DNA of 64,000 nt from a bacterium SCSIO 12741 (GCA_024398055.1 CP073749.1:1984594-2048593); one strand, 5' to 3'; counted from the first letter of the stretch, positions 33,903-43,957 are shown. Notes: generated by a model from the letters alone, not told the origin. Numbers and translations: made by a program.

Positions 33903-35348
33903 GTGGAACGTAGGATTTGGATAATTGCTATTGTCGTTTATGCGCTTGCTGCCTGGTTTTCGGTGGGTTACTTCCATCCCGACGAGCATCACCAATTGTT
34001 GGAATTTGCAGCTACTCAGTTAGATTTACGTGAAGCGCAAACCTTACCTTGGGAATTTGAGCAGCAAATGCGTCCCACCCTTCAGGTATACATCGTAGTG
34101 GCGGTGTATAAGGTGATGGATGTGATTGGCCTTGGTAATCCCTTTTGGGTGGCTACTTTCCTGCGTTTTATATCTGCTGCGTTGGCCTTATGGGCTGCTG
34201 CCCTCCTGATTAGAAACTACCGTGAAACCTGGAAATGGAGAGGAGCTTTTCCCTTGTTTCTCATTCTCACTCTCCTGCTTTGGTTCAATGTGTTCAATCA
34301 TGTCCGTTTTTCTTCAGAGAACTGGTCCGGAGTCTTTTTTATGTTCGGCTTTGCCTGGGCACTCGGCGATCGGTTCAAACATGTAGGGCATGGCTTGATC
34401 ATTGGCTTTCTCCTGGGCTTATCTTTTCTGTTTCGTTACCAGTCTATTCTTCTTATTGGAGGATTGGCTTTATGGCTATTGGTCATTCTCCGAATGCCTT
34501 TAAAGAAATGGATGAGCATTTTGGCTGGAGGGCTTTTGGCTATTGGCTTAGGTTGGCTGACGGATTATCATTTTTATGGTGAGCCCGTATTTACCTTTTA
34601 CAACTACCTGGAGCAAAATATAGTGGAGGGTAAAGCAGCCGAATTTGGTGTAGAGCCCTGGTGGTATTACATAACTCAGGTGGTTGAAAATGGAGTGCCT
34701 CCCTTTAGTCTGTTTTATGTAGTTGCTGTGTTTTGGGTGTTCATTACTAAGCCTAAAAGCGTGCTCACCTGGACCTTCGTTCCCTTTCTATTGATTCATA
34801 GCCTCACCGCTCATAAAGAGCTGCGCTTTCTTTTTCCCGTTGTGGGTTTTGCCTCCCTTTTTCTGATGGAGTTTTTAGACGGTTTGTTTCAACGTCGATC
34901 AAATTGGGATTCCTCGAAAACTTACAAGTGGATCAAAGGCCTCTTTCTTGGAGTCAATTACCTAATTGTGGCCGTGATTTGTTTTAAACCGGTAGAAATC
35001 AACATTCCGCTCTATCAGTATATCTATAATGAATACCCGGATGGAGCTCAGGTTTTTGCCCATAAAGACCATCCTTATTTGGGTGCCGCCGAGATTCGAT
35101 ATTATGCCCGGCCTTCCTTGGAAGTTTTTGAGGGGAAAGAAGAATCGGAGTTAGATTTTGATTCGACTAAACCCGTTTTGTTGGTTACGGCAGATAAAGA
35201 AATGCAGGCCAAAATGGAAGCTCAATCCCCAGCGGTTTATTCTGCCTTACCCGATTGGATTTTGGCCTTTAACGTGAATGGATGGGTAGACCGCACGACC
35301 TATTACAAAGTTTATGAGTTGCCTCCACCCGAAAAAAGGACCGAGTAA
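33903..35348 (+). CDS. GT22-like mannosyltransferase (Alg9/PIG-B related)
   Basis: The 481-residue integral membrane protein has about ten to twelve hydrophobic segments. The N-terminus carries HPDEHHQLLEF (about residues 24-34), the luminal acidic loop of GT22 dolichol-mannosyltransferases, and HKELRFLFPV (about 300) matches the conserved HKEERF motif. It probably transfers a sugar from a polyprenyl-phosphate donor. The start is the GTG at 33903, since the nearest ATG would remove the first helix. A -7-like GAGATTTG ends 4 nt before it. Confidence 0.8.
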   Translation: MERRIWIIAIVVYALAAWFSVGYFHPDEHHQLLEFAATQLDLREAQTLPWEFEQQMRPTLQVYIVVAVYKVMDVIGLGNPFWVATFLRFISAALALWAAALLIRNYRETWKWRGAFPLFLILTLLLWFNVFNHVRFSSENWSGVFFMFGFAWALGDRFKHVGHGLIIGFLLGLSFLFRYQSILLIGGLALWLLVILRMPLKKWMSILAGGLLAIGLGWLTDYHFYGEPVFTFYNYLEQNIVEGKAAEFGVEPWWYYITQVVENGVPPFSLFYVVAVFWVFITKPKSVLTWTFVPFLLIHSLTAHKELRFLFPVVGFASLFLMEFLDGLFQRRSNWDSSKTYKWIKGLFLGVNYLIVAVICFKPVEINIPLYQYIYNEYPDGAQVFAHKDHPYLGAAEIRYYARPSLEVFEGKEESELDFDSTKPVLLVTADKEMQAKMEAQSPAVYSALPDWILAFNVNGWVDRTTYYKVYELPPPEKRTE

Positions 35349-35401
35349 CTGGCTTCCACAACCGTTGTTCACATAAGAATTCATATTCTACTTGTTCCAT
35401 C

Positions 35402-35409
35402 TACCTTTG
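35402..35409 (+). promoter_or_regulatory. Promoter -7 box of the MacB-like permease gene
   Basis: TACCTTTG matches TAnnTTTG exactly and ends 4 nt before the GTG start at 35414, suggesting a leaderless transcript. Confidence 0.5.
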
Positions 35410-35413
35410 AAAG

Positions 35414-36661
35414 GTGAATTTGAAAATTACCTTTATCAAAGAAGGATTGCGTTTTGCGCTTCAAGCGCTGCGAGCAAATCTGCTACGAACGCTTCTATCT
35501 CTTTTGGGGGTAACCATCGGGGTATTTGCCATTGTTTTTGTGATGACCCTCGTTAGTTCACTCGAAAAAGGAATTCAGGGCAGCATTGAGTCCTTGGGAG
35601 ACAACGTAATTTTCGTTCAAAAATGGCCTTGGACCTTTGGTCAGAATTATCCTTGGTGGAAATACATCAACCGCCCCGTTGTTCAGCCTGACGAATTGGA
35701 ATACATCAACCGAAAGTCTAAAATGGCTCAGGCCACGTGTTACATGGCTTCGGCTCGTGCCAATGCGACTTATAGAGGCAATGCTTTTGAGGATGTTGAT
35801 CTGGTAGCCGCCTCTCATGATTACGATCGGGTAAAGGAATTGAAATTGGCTGCCGGTCGGTATTTTACCTACAGTGAGTCCAAAAGTGGTAAGCCTTTAT
35901 GCATTATTGGTGTAGATGTGGCTGGTGTGTTGTATGGCAATCCCAATGCGGTGGGTAAAACCATTGAAGTAAACAAACGATCCATGCAGGTTATAGGAGT
36001 GCTGGAGCGTGAGGGAGAGAGTTTTTTGGGCAACAGTTCAGATCAGCAGATTTTTGTTCCGCTCAACTATGCACGGTCCTTTCTCGATATTCGCTCAGAG
36101 CAAACCAATCCCATGATTTTGGTAAAGGCCAAACCTAAAGTGGCCAATCAGGAATTGATTGATGAGTTAACCGGAATTATGCGGGCGGTAAGAAGGCAGA
36201 AACCCAAGCAGGACGATAATTTTGCCTTGAATCAAACCAGCATGCTGACCAATACTTTTAGCTCCGTATTTGACGTGATTAACATCGCTGGAATTATCAT
36301 TGGTTTGTTTTCAGTGTTGGTTGGCGGTTTTAGCATTGCCAATATCATGTTTGTTTCGGTGAAAGAGCGAACTAACATCATTGGTATTCAAAAGGCCTTA
36401 GGGGCTCGGCAGTCGTTTATTCTGTTTCAGTTTTTGACCGAATCGGTGGTTCTTTGCCTTTTAGGGGGTACCATCGGTATCCTCATTGTGGGTGGATTGG
36501 CGCTTCTTATGAATGCCTTCGCCGATTTTTCATTAGTACTCACACTGGGCAACCTGGTATTTGGGGTGAGTGTGTCGGTTGGAATTGGATTAGTTTCTGG
36601 AATTCTTCCGGCTTTAGCTGCTGCTCGAATGGATCCTGTAGAGGCCATTCGTTCCAATTAG
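35414..36661 (+). CDS. MacB/FtsX-type ABC transporter permease
   Basis: This 415-residue protein has the layout of MacB-family permeases: TM1 (about 20-45), a large periplasmic MacB_PCD domain (about 50-270) and three C-terminal TM helices, with the conserved ERTNIIGIQKALGARQSFIL and GLVSGILPALAAARMDPVEAI. It needs an ATPase subunit, but no ABC ATPase gene is adjacent, so the partner lies elsewhere. The GTG start at 35414 follows a perfect -7 box. Confidence 0.9.
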   Translation: MNLKITFIKEGLRFALQALRANLLRTLLSLLGVTIGVFAIVFVMTLVSSLEKGIQGSIESLGDNVIFVQKWPWTFGQNYPWWKYINRPVVQPDELEYINRKSKMAQATCYMASARANATYRGNAFEDVDLVAASHDYDRVKELKLAAGRYFTYSESKSGKPLCIIGVDVAGVLYGNPNAVGKTIEVNKRSMQVIGVLEREGESFLGNSSDQQIFVPLNYARSFLDIRSEQTNPMILVKAKPKVANQELIDELTGIMRAVRRQKPKQDDNFALNQTSMLTNTFSSVFDVINIAGIIIGLFSVLVGGFSIANIMFVSVKERTNIIGIQKALGARQSFILFQFLTESVVLCLLGGTIGILIVGGLALLMNAFADFSLVLTLGNLVFGVSVSVGIGLVSGILPALAAARMDPVEAIRSN

Positions 36662-36662
36662 T

Positions 36663-37172
36663 CTAACCCTTCGATTGGATGGCCTGGAATAGGGCCTGGT
36701 AAAGTTCATCTGGTTTTTGAGTGCCTATGATCAGTGGAGTGCCATCTTTAAGGGTAATTCGCACCGCATTCCTACCGTGACAATAGAATTTGATCTTTCC
36801 TTTTCGGTGAAGGTTGTATACCGGGCGATTGAGGTAGAACCGGCTGTAGGGGGCTTTTTTTACCGCAGCCATGTCTTTAATCTTAATCTTTACTCTTCGC
36901 GCCGTCCACAATCCGTCAAGCAGTAATTCATCCTTTTCCAATTTCGTTTCCAAAAAGAGGATAAACATGAGGCCAACACTCAAAGCCAAAATACCTAATC
37001 CCATAAAAAAGAGGAAATCTCCGGAGAGCCACGATTCTTGAGAGAAAAGGTCACCTTCTTGGGTGAAATAGTAGGCAACGAAGCAAAAGAGAGCCAAAAC
37101 CAGTCTCCGGTTCATCGAGTATCGGTTGCTACCCAAAAATTGACGTTCTATAAATGGGGGGTTATCGCTCAT
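36663..37172 (-). CDS. Small membrane protein with PH-like domain
   Basis: This 169-residue protein has two TM helices (about 24-40 and 55-75) followed by a beta-rich domain of about 90 residues that resembles the bacterial PH-like domain (ELLLDGLWTARRVKIKIKDM, then FYLNRP and a KDGTPLIIGTQKPDEL strand pair). Its function is unknown. It overlaps the start of tilS by 11 nt, which suggests translational coupling, and ends 1 nt from the convergent permease gene. Confidence 0.75.
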   Translation of the reverse strand: MSDNPPFIERQFLGSNRYSMNRRLVLALFCFVAYYFTQEGDLFSQESWLSGDFLFFMGLGILALSVGLMFILFLETKLEKDELLLDGLWTARRVKIKIKDMAAVKKAPYSRFYLNRPVYNLHRKGKIKFYCHGRNAVRITLKDGTPLIIGTQKPDELYQALFQAIQSKG

Positions 37173-38490
37173 GCCATTCTACCAAATAAATAGTTTTAGT
37201 CGCCTTCGTCAATCGATAACGATGACTAATTCGATGGCCAACGACCCATACCACGTTTCCACCAGAAAGTAGAACAAAGGTATTTTCTTTTTCGGGCAGC
37301 GACAGTTTCAGGTCCGTTAGAAAATCGCTGATTTTCTTTTTTTGGCCCTTCATGCCCAAAGGCTGGAAGGTGTCGCCGGGTTGCCATTTACGTAGGGTAA
37401 GTGGAAATTTCAACTGATCCAAATCGAGCCAGGCCTGTCGGGTCGATGTTGGAATTGGGTCAGGAGTGGATGTCTCTCGACTAATGGATAGGTAGATCGG
37501 TTGATCAATTTTCGTATCCAGGTCAGAAATGGAAACCTCTTCTACCCGAGACTCCGATTTGGGTTCCACGAGCAAGTATTCCCGATCCCTCACCAGCCGG
37601 TGGGTGGGGCTAAAAAACTGCTTGCCCGATTGACCATGAAGAGTTTCCGCTATAGCCTGGCAGTCGTCATGGTTAAAGCCCATGTCCGAAATGAATTCGT
37701 AGAGATACAGAGCTTGGGCAGGAAGCCTTCTGAGCCCTTGAATTTCAATTCTTGTTTGAGCCTCTTCATTCTCCACCAGATTTTGGCGTTGGCGTTCTAT
37801 TTCCTGTTGGTAGATAGCTTCTGCTTGTCGGATTCGTTGTGCATTTTCTGTGAGAGTTTTCTCGGCCTGAGGATAGATCTTTTTGATTTCTGGAATTACC
37901 TTCAATCGAATAGCGTTTCTTTGGTAGTCGGTGGATTGGTTACTGGAATCCTCTCGATAGGAAATCTTGTTTTTCTCTACATATTGATTGATCTCTTGTC
38001 GAGATAGGGCTAATAGTGGACGTAAGGTTTTATGGCGGACTGATGCAATACCGTGCAAGCCATGTAGACCTGTGCCACGAAATTGATTGAGTAGAATGGT
38101 TTCGGCTTCGTCGCCTTGATGGGTGCCTACTACCAGGTAATCAAGCTCGTGTTGTTCCAGTAAGGAGTAAAACCACGAATAGCGGAGTTCTCTTGCTGCC
38201 ATTTGGGTGGAAATACCTCGTTCCTGAGCGAATCCTTTGGTGTCGAAAGATTGAATGTGAATGGGAATTTGTCGTTGCTTGGCCCATTGGGTGACAAAGA
38301 CCTCATCTTCATCCGACTCTTCCTTTCGTAGTCCGAAATTCACATGAGCTAGTTCGATGTTCAAATTCATCTCCTGGAATAAGTGGGCCAGGCAAATAGA
38401 ATCGCGGCCACCACTCACGGCGATGAGGTACTTTTTGCTCGACCATTCCGGAACCTGATTTTTCAGCCACTGAAGCAATCCTTCTTTCAC
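37162..38490 (-). CDS. tilS: tRNA(Ile)-lysidine synthetase
   Basis: TilS converts the wobble C of the AUA-decoding tRNA-Ile to lysidine, which changes its identity from Met to Ile. The 442-residue protein has the PP-loop SGGRDS (residues 26-31) in YLIAVSGGRDSICLAHLF, the LGTHQGDEAETILLNQFRGTG region, and a C-terminal TilS domain (LTLRKWQPGDTFQPLG, then GQKKKISDFLTDLK). The start is the GTG at 38490. A near-match -7 box (TACCTTTA) ends 4 nt upstream, inside the 33-nt divergent gap to the DUF3109 gene. Confidence 0.95.
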   Translation of the reverse strand: MKEGLLQWLKNQVPEWSSKKYLIAVSGGRDSICLAHLFQEMNLNIELAHVNFGLRKEESDEDEVFVTQWAKQRQIPIHIQSFDTKGFAQERGISTQMAARELRYSWFYSLLEQHELDYLVVGTHQGDEAETILLNQFRGTGLHGLHGIASVRHKTLRPLLALSRQEINQYVEKNKISYREDSSNQSTDYQRNAIRLKVIPEIKKIYPQAEKTLTENAQRIRQAEAIYQQEIERQRQNLVENEEAQTRIEIQGLRRLPAQALYLYEFISDMGFNHDDCQAIAETLHGQSGKQFFSPTHRLVRDREYLLVEPKSESRVEEVSISDLDTKIDQPIYLSISRETSTPDPIPTSTRQAWLDLDQLKFPLTLRKWQPGDTFQPLGMKGQKKKISDFLTDLKLSLPEKENTFVLLSGGNVVWVVGHRISHRYRLTKATKTIYLVEWHER

Positions 38491-38511
38491 CCGGTAAAGG
38501 TAGGGAATGAA

Positions 38512-38519
38512 TAACTTTG
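38512..38519 (+). promoter_or_regulatory. Promoter -7 box of the DUF3109 gene
   Basis: TAACTTTG matches TAnnTTTG exactly and ends 4 nt before the ATG at 38524, again a leaderless arrangement. The -33 region must fall inside the tilS coding region, since the gap is only 33 nt. Confidence 0.55.
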
Positions 38520-38523
38520 CGGC

Positions 38524-39096
38524 ATGTACGAGATTGGTAAGACCCTGGTGTCGGAGGATGTTTTTGCTAAAAAATTTGTGTGTGACCTGGCTGCTTGCAA
38601 AGGTGCTTGTTGCGTAGAAGGTGATGGTGGGGCTCCCCTAACTGACGAAGAAGCCAAAAAGATTGAAGACGATCTTCCTCAGATTAAACCTTACCTGCGT
38701 TCCGAAGGACTTGAAGCCATCGAGAAGGATGGAGTATGGTACGAAGACTCAACAGATGGCGAAAAGCTAACTACCCTGATTAATGGTGGAGAATGCGCCT
38801 TCGTAGCTTTTGATGATGATGGCACAGCTAAATGCGGAATTGAGCAGGCCTGGAAGGAAGGTAAAACCGATTTCAAGAAACCTGTCTCTTGCCACATGTA
38901 CCCTGTTCGAATTCAAGAGTACCGAAACTTCACGGCCGTGAATTACCACCAATGGGACATCTGTAAAGCGGCATGTGATTGTGGCGAGAAATTGCAGGTT
39001 CCTGTATACCGTTTTTTGAAGGAATCACTCATCCGAAAATTTGGAGAAGAATGGTACCAGGAAATGGAGCGGGTAGACGAGCTACGAAATCAATAG
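38524..39096 (+). CDS. DUF3109 family cysteine-rich protein
   Basis: The 190-residue cytoplasmic protein belongs to DUF3109, a family related to zinc/iron-chelating YkgJ-type proteins. Conserved Cys clusters are visible: DLAACKGACC (near residue 22), GGECAF, CGIEQAWKEGK, PVSCHMYPVRI and WDICKAACDCG. The function is not known. It is likely to bind a metal cluster. The gene is divergent from tilS. Confidence 0.9.
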   Translation: MYEIGKTLVSEDVFAKKFVCDLAACKGACCVEGDGGAPLTDEEAKKIEDDLPQIKPYLRSEGLEAIEKDGVWYEDSTDGEKLTTLINGGECAFVAFDDDGTAKCGIEQAWKEGKTDFKKPVSCHMYPVRIQEYRNFTAVNYHQWDICKAACDCGEKLQVPVYRFLKESLIRKFGEEWYQEMERVDELRNQ

Positions 39097-39440
39097 TTTT
39101 TGGTTACAAACATCGATTTTAGGCATCTCGCTAAAAATCAATCACTTAACATTTTCGTAATCTGGAAGTTTCCTAAGCGTAACATCGGAAGTGTCGTCTC
39201 AATGACCTGAGAATATTGAGGTTGCTGAGGTTATTGACAAGTAATTAACAGCCCCTGCCTTTCAAGATAGACAAATTTCAAAGCGGCACAAGAAAATCGT
39301 CTGAAAAAAGATACTAGTTGGACGATGGCAAATATGAACCAAGTAATAGAGCGCTTTTCGAGAAATGCAAGCCGAAATTTCAACAGTTAGGTGTTAATTC
39401 GATATGTTGAAAACTAGCCCCAAATGTGAATTCTTTGCCG
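39097..39440. other. Non-coding stretch before the nrdBA promoter
   Basis: No gene is seen. It contains an imperfect inverted repeat (CAATGACCTGAG at 39200-39211 with CTGAGGTTATTG at 39225-39236, 10 of 12 paired) that could be a regulator site. Nothing else stands out. Confidence 0.4.
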
Positions 39441-39472
39441 TTGACCCCATTCCTTTATTTAGACAAATTTGT
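39441..39472 (+). promoter_or_regulatory. Candidate nrdBA promoter
   Basis: TTGAC at 39441 and CAAATTTG at 39465-39472 (one mismatch from TAnnTTTG) are spaced about 21 nt. The -7 box also forms the palindrome ACAAATTTGT. It gives a leader of about 145 nt for nrdB. Confidence 0.4.
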
Positions 39473-39538
39473 ATCAAGCGGTTCGGAACGGGGTAATTCA
39501 CATCGGCGTTTCGCACAGAACAAAATCTATTAAAATTA

Positions 39539-39577
39539 CGACGATCAGATTGTCCGTCGCTGGTAAAAAGGTACCAG
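39539..39577 (+). promoter_or_regulatory. Two adjacent hairpins in the nrdBA leader
   Basis: CGACG/CGTCG (39539-39559) is directly followed by CTGGTA/TACCAG (39560-39577). They lie between the candidate promoter and the nrdB start, so they could be part of a structured leader. No known riboswitch class was recognised. Confidence 0.4.
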
Positions 39578-39624
39578 GGATGGCTGTTTTGTCGGCTAAA
39601 TGTATAAAAGAGTATAAGGGTATT

Positions 39625-40674
39625 ATGGAAAAGCTGGAAACCAAAATCAAAGAAGTCCTGCCAGAGGACATTAACGAGGTAAAAACCCAGAAAGAACTTG
39701 AGAAAAACGAACCTATTCTAAGAGAAAACCCAAACCGGTTTGTTCTATTCCCTATTGAGCACGACGATATTTGGCAGCTTTACAAAAAATCGGAAGCCAG
39801 CTTTTGGACTGCTGAAGAAATTGACCTGCACCAAGACATTATTGATTGGGCTGATAAACTAAACGAAAACGAGCGCTACTTCATTAAGCACGTATTGGCC
39901 TTCTTTGCTGCTTCTGATGGTATCGTAAACGAAAACCTGGCCGAAAACTTTGTAGCCGAAGTACAATACACGGAGGCTAAATTCTTCTACGGATTCCAGA
40001 TCGCCGTAGAGAATATCCACTCAGAAACTTACTCTTTGTTGATTGATACCTATATCAAAGACAGCGAAGAAAAGAACCGTCTGTTCAACGCTATCGAAAC
40101 CATGGATTGCGTGAAGAAAAAAGCAGACTGGGCTTTGAATTGGATTGATAACGGAACCTTCGCGCAGCGCTTGATTGCATTTGCTGCTGTAGAAGGAATT
40201 TTCTTCTCTGGATCCTTCTGCTCCATTTTCTGGTTGAAGAAACGTGGACTTATGCCAGGATTGTCCTTCTCCAATGAGTTGATCTCAAGAGACGAAGGAA
40301 TGCACTGTGACTTCGCTTGCTTGTTGTACAACAATCACCTGGTAAACAAACTACCTAAGTCGGAGGTGGAAACCATCATCCGTGATGCGGTAGAAATTGA
40401 AAAAGAATTCATCACCGAAGCTTTGCCTGTATCCTTGATCGGAATGAATGCAAAGTTGATGGCTCAATATATCGAATTCGTAGCAGACCGCTTGTTGGCC
40501 GAGCTGGGTAACGATAAAATCTACAACGTGGAGAATCCATTCGACTTCATGGAAATGATTTCCTTACAGGGTAAAACAAACTTCTTTGAGAAGCGCGTTG
40601 GTGAGTACCAAAAAGCCGGTGTGGCTAGCCAGGATAAAGCTGGACAGTCCTTCGACCTTGACGCGGATTTCTAA
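39625..40674 (+). CDS. nrdB: Ribonucleotide reductase class Ia, small subunit
   Basis: NrdB holds the di-iron tyrosyl radical needed for making deoxyribonucleotides. The 349-residue protein carries the metal ligands in FWTAEEIDL, in [20 protein letters not shown], and in DEGMHCDF; the radical Tyr fits [12 protein letters not shown] (E-x-x-H-x-x-x-Y, as in E. coli). The ATG at 39625 is used because the 52 residues in front of it do not resemble NrdB. nrdA follows 46 nt downstream, forming the nrdBA operon. Confidence 0.96.
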   Translation: MEKLETKIKEVLPEDINEVKTQKELEKNEPILRENPNRFVLFPIEHDDIWQLYKKSEASFWTAEEIDLHQDIIDWADKLNENERYFIKHVLAFFAASDGIVNENLAENFVAEVQYTEAKFFYGFQIAVENIHSETYSLLIDTYIKDSEEKNRLFNAIETMDCVKKKADWALNWIDNGTFAQRLIAFAAVEGIFFSGSFCSIFWLKKRGLMPGLSFSNELISRDEGMHCDFACLLYNNHLVNKLPKSEVETIIRDAVEIEKEFITEALPVSLIGMNAKLMAQYIEFVADRLLAELGNDKIYNVENPFDFMEMISLQGKTNFFEKRVGEYQKAGVASQDKAGQSFDLDADF

Positions 40675-40720
40675 ACCTGTTATCAAAAATTTTACTGAAT
40701 TAAACATTTAGCGCAGCACT

Positions 40721-43111
40721 ATGTATGTAATTAAACGCGACGGCAGAAAAGAGCTGGTGATGTTCGACAAGATCACCGCCCGTATCAAGAAATTGTGCTA
40801 TGGCCTTTCTGAACACGTCGACCCGGTTAAGATCTCGATGAAGGTGATCGAAGGTCTTTATGATGGAGTAACTACTTCTGAATTGGATAACCTGGCTGCC
40901 GAGCAGGCCGCCTCTATGACGGTTCAGCATCCGGACTATGCTCAGTTGGCATCTCGTATTGCAGTTTCTAACCTGCACAAGAGTACAGATAAGTCATTCT
41001 CTAAAGTGATGACCGATCTATACAACTACGTGGATCCCAAAACAGATGAGCCTGCTCCATTGCTTGCCGATGATGTGTATGAAATCATCCAGGAAAATGC
41101 TGCGCAACTGGATTCTCACATCATTTACGATCGCGACTTCGGCTACGATTTCTTCGGGTTTAAAACCTTGGAAAGATCTTACCTGCTCAAAATGGACGGT
41201 AAGGTTGCTGAGCGTCCTCAGCACATGTTGATGCGTGTGTCTGTAGGTATCCACAAAGGAGATATCGAATCAGCTATCAAAACCTATGATTTGATGTCAG
41301 AGCGTTGGTTTACACACGCCACTCCAACGTTGTTTAATTCAGGTACACCTAAGCCTCAAATGTCGTCTTGCTTCCTGCTTTCCATGCAAGGAGACAGTAT
41401 CGACGGTATTTACGATACCTTGAAGCAATGTGCTCAAATTTCCCAGTCCGCTGGTGGAATTGGCCTTTCTATTCACGATATCCGCGCCACTGGATCCTAC
41501 ATTAAGGGAACCAATGGAACCTCAAACGGTATTGTACCAATGCTTCGCGTATTCAACGACACGGCGCGCTACGTTGACCAGGGTGGAGGAAAACGTAAAG
41601 GATCCTTTGCGATTTACCTCGAGCCATGGCATGCTGACGTGATGGACTTCCTCGACTTGAGAAAGAACCACGGTAAGGAAGAGCAACGTGCACGTGACTT
41701 GTTCTACGCCCTTTGGATTCCAGACTTGTTCATGCAACGAGTAAAGGAAAACGGTGAGTGGACCTTGATGTGTCCAAATGAATGTCCTGGTTTGGGTGAC
41801 ACATGGGGACCAGAATTTGAAAAACTATACAACAAGTACGAGAAAGAAGGTCGTGGAAGAAAGACCATGAAGGCTCAGGATTTGTGGTTCAAGATTCTTG
41901 AATCTCAAATTGAAACAGGTACTCCATATATGCTGTACAAAGACGCTGCAAACGGCAAGTCTAATCAGCAAAACCTGGGTACCATCAAGTCTTCAAACTT
42001 GTGTACTGAGATTATTGAATACACCGCTCCGGATGAGGTTGCTGTATGTAACCTCGCTTCTTTGGCTTTGCCTAAGTTCGTGTCTGACGGTAAGTTCGAT
42101 CACCAAAGACTATTTGACGTAACCTATCAGGCTACGATCAACTTGAACCGTATCATCGACAACAACTTCTACCCTGTTGAAGAGGCACGCAACTCAAACA
42201 TGCGTCACCGTCCAATCGGATTGGGAGTTCAAGGATTGGCTGATGCCTTTATCCTGATGCGTTTCCCATTTGATTCAGATCAGGCTCGTGCGTTGAACCG
42301 TGAGATTTTTGAAACCATTTACTACGCTTCATTAACCGCTTCTAAGGACTTGGCTATTGAAGAAGGACCTTATGAGTCTATCAAAGGTTCACCGGTTTCT
42401 AAAGGTGAGTTCCAATACGATATGTGGGGTGTAACTCCTACCGATCGTTGGGAATGGGATGTATTGAAAGAAGAAGTGAAGAAGCACGGAGTTCGTAACT
42501 CCTTGTTATTGGCTCCAATGCCAACCGCCTCTACCGCTCAGATTTTGGGTAACAACGAGGCCTTCGAACCTTACACGTCAAACATCTATACTCGTAGAAC
42601 ACTTTCTGGAGAGTTTGTAGTAGTGAACAAGCACTTGTTACGTGATTTGGTAAATCTGGGAGTTTGGAGTGATAACTTGAAGAACAAGTTGATTGCTGCT
42701 AACGGATCCGTTCAAAATATTGATGAGATTCCTGAGAACCTAAAAGTACTTTACCGTACCGCTTGGGAATTGAGCCAAAAAGCAATTATCGAAATGGCTG
42801 CCGATCGTGGAGCCTACATCGATCAGTCTCAATCACTGAACATCTTTATGGAGAATGCAAACTTCGCCAAGTTGACGTCGATGCACTTCTACGGATGGGA
42901 AAAAGGGCTGAAAACAGGAATGTATTACCTACGGACCAAGGCGGCAAGAGACGCCATCAAGTTTACCGTAGACAAAGCTCAGTTGGAGCAGCCTGAAGAA
43001 GTAAAAGCTCATCAGGATGGCAAAATGAGCACCGAAGAATACGCCAAATGGTTGGCCGAGCAACGTTCCAAAGTAGAAGAAGGGGACGATTGCGAAATGT
43101 GCTCTGGCTGA
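40721..43111 (+). CDS. nrdA: Ribonucleotide reductase class Ia, large subunit
   Basis: NrdA is the catalytic subunit of ribonucleotide reductase. The 796-residue protein begins with an ATP-cone ([20 protein letters not shown]) that binds the allosteric nucleotide. Catalytic residues are seen in [10 protein letters not shown] and [12 protein letters not shown], followed by CNLASLAL, and in the [19 protein letters not shown] stretch. It ends with the CEMC redox pair used for re-reduction by thioredoxin/glutaredoxin. A strong terminator follows about 100 nt after the stop. Confidence 0.97.
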   Translation: MYVIKRDGRKELVMFDKITARIKKLCYGLSEHVDPVKISMKVIEGLYDGVTTSELDNLAAEQAASMTVQHPDYAQLASRIAVSNLHKSTDKSFSKVMTDLYNYVDPKTDEPAPLLADDVYEIIQENAAQLDSHIIYDRDFGYDFFGFKTLERSYLLKMDGKVAERPQHMLMRVSVGIHKGDIESAIKTYDLMSERWFTHATPTLFNSGTPKPQMSSCFLLSMQGDSIDGIYDTLKQCAQISQSAGGIGLSIHDIRATGSYIKGTNGTSNGIVPMLRVFNDTARYVDQGGGKRKGSFAIYLEPWHADVMDFLDLRKNHGKEEQRARDLFYALWIPDLFMQRVKENGEWTLMCPNECPGLGDTWGPEFEKLYNKYEKEGRGRKTMKAQDLWFKILESQIETGTPYMLYKDAANGKSNQQNLGTIKSSNLCTEIIEYTAPDEVAVCNLASLALPKFVSDGKFDHQRLFDVTYQATINLNRIIDNNFYPVEEARNSNMRHRPIGLGVQGLADAFILMRFPFDSDQARALNREIFETIYYASLTASKDLAIEEGPYESIKGSPVSKGEFQYDMWGVTPTDRWEWDVLKEEVKKHGVRNSLLLAPMPTASTAQILGNNEAFEPYTSNIYTRRTLSGEFVVVNKHLLRDLVNLGVWSDNLKNKLIAANGSVQNIDEIPENLKVLYRTAWELSQKAIIEMAADRGAYIDQSQSLNIFMENANFAKLTSMHFYGWEKGLKTGMYYLRTKAARDAIKFTVDKAQLEQPEEVKAHQDGKMSTEEYAKWLAEQRSKVEEGDDCEMCSG

Positions 43112-43208
43112 TAAGACGGAGCGCATTCGGTGAAACCACATGTGCTTTGGCTAAAAATGTAAAGGGCTTTTAAAGTCTACTGGAAAATATTCCATTTTTA
43201 TTGAGAAG

Positions 43209-43263
43209 ACCTCACAGGAAAAAGGATCTTAGTTGGTTCTTTGGCTTGTGAGGTTTTTTTGTT
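43209..43263 (+). terminator. Terminator of the nrdBA operon
   Basis: ACCTCACA (43209-43216) pairs with TGTGAGGT (43247-43254) and is followed by a run of seven T. It is well placed after nrdA. Confidence 0.8.
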
Positions 43264-43615
43264 GGCATCAACCACATTGAACGAATGAATCAAACTTTGA
43301 GAACTCATCTCAATGGACTGAACCGAAGAAGTATCTGTTTTTCAAAAAAAGAATTCGATACCTCAAGGCAGTATTAAAAATCTATTTCTGGGCTGATCCG
43401 GAAATGGTTTAGATTTGAGGGAATCAATCGAATTGCAGGCCCAATCTTTATATCAATTTAAGAAGTTACCCCAGAAAATACGTGTAAGTCATTTTCCCAT
43501 TTCCGACCGAAAACTGCCAGATTCGGTGGGAACTATCCTCAATATTCATCCAGATTGGACTGATCAGGTAGGAGTAAAGGGAGACTTCACGGGAAAAAAT
43601 GATAATTTCCATTAA
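43264..43615. other. Gene-poor stretch with a possible promoter
   Basis: The stretch is A/T-rich. It has a perfect TAGATTTG box at 43410-43417 and a 66-codon open frame at 43415-43615 that starts with TTG inside that box and has no recognisable protein features; I do not call it a gene. The small gene at 43616 begins immediately after. Confidence 0.35.
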
Positions 43616-43858
43616 ATGATAGAAACATCCAATTATCTCAAGGCGATTAAAGCCATTCATAATCTTATTCTTGAAGCTCGAAAAATGGCCTACGAGAAAA
43701 AAAATGATCATGTCTTGCCTGAGTTCTTGGACAGCCTTGAATACCTACCTGCTCTGTTGCTTGAAGAGAAAGACCGTTCAGATTTATTCATCGAGTCTTT
43801 GAGGGAGCTTTGTGAACAGTACAATTGCATGTGGATTTTAGATGAGTACCTTCGGTAG
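43616..43858 (+). CDS. Small protein of unknown function
   Basis: This 80-residue acidic, probably all-helical protein is not recognised. It has two helix-like halves, LKAIKAIHNLILEARKMAYE and FIESLRELCEQYNC, and ends MWILDEYLR. Its size, charge and isolation are similar to those of small immunity-type or house-keeping proteins, but that is only a guess. It is in a patch with a second orphan gene 100 nt further on. Confidence 0.5.
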   Translation: MIETSNYLKAIKAIHNLILEARKMAYEKKNDHVLPEFLDSLEYLPALLLEEKDRSDLFIESLRELCEQYNCMWILDEYLR

Positions 43859-43927
43859 TGTATCAAAGACAGAAGATAGTTAAGAGGCCATTAAATTGGA
43901 CTGTTATCAGGGTGCTTAAAAACGGGA

Positions 43928-43935
43928 TATTTTTG
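43928..43935 (+). promoter_or_regulatory. Promoter -7 box of the orphan gene at 43958
   Basis: TATTTTTG matches TAnnTTTG exactly, 22 nt before the ATG at 43958. It supports that gene being real. Confidence 0.45.
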
Positions 43936-43957
43936 ACGATCAGCAGTTTTGAGTTAA

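Noticed and set aside
39469-39624. Longer N-terminus for nrdB
   Set aside because: The 52 extra residues are not NrdB-like and begin inside a candidate promoter box.
43415-43615. 66-codon frame directly before the small gene at 43616
   Set aside because: Its TTG start lies inside a perfect -7 box and it has no recognisable features.
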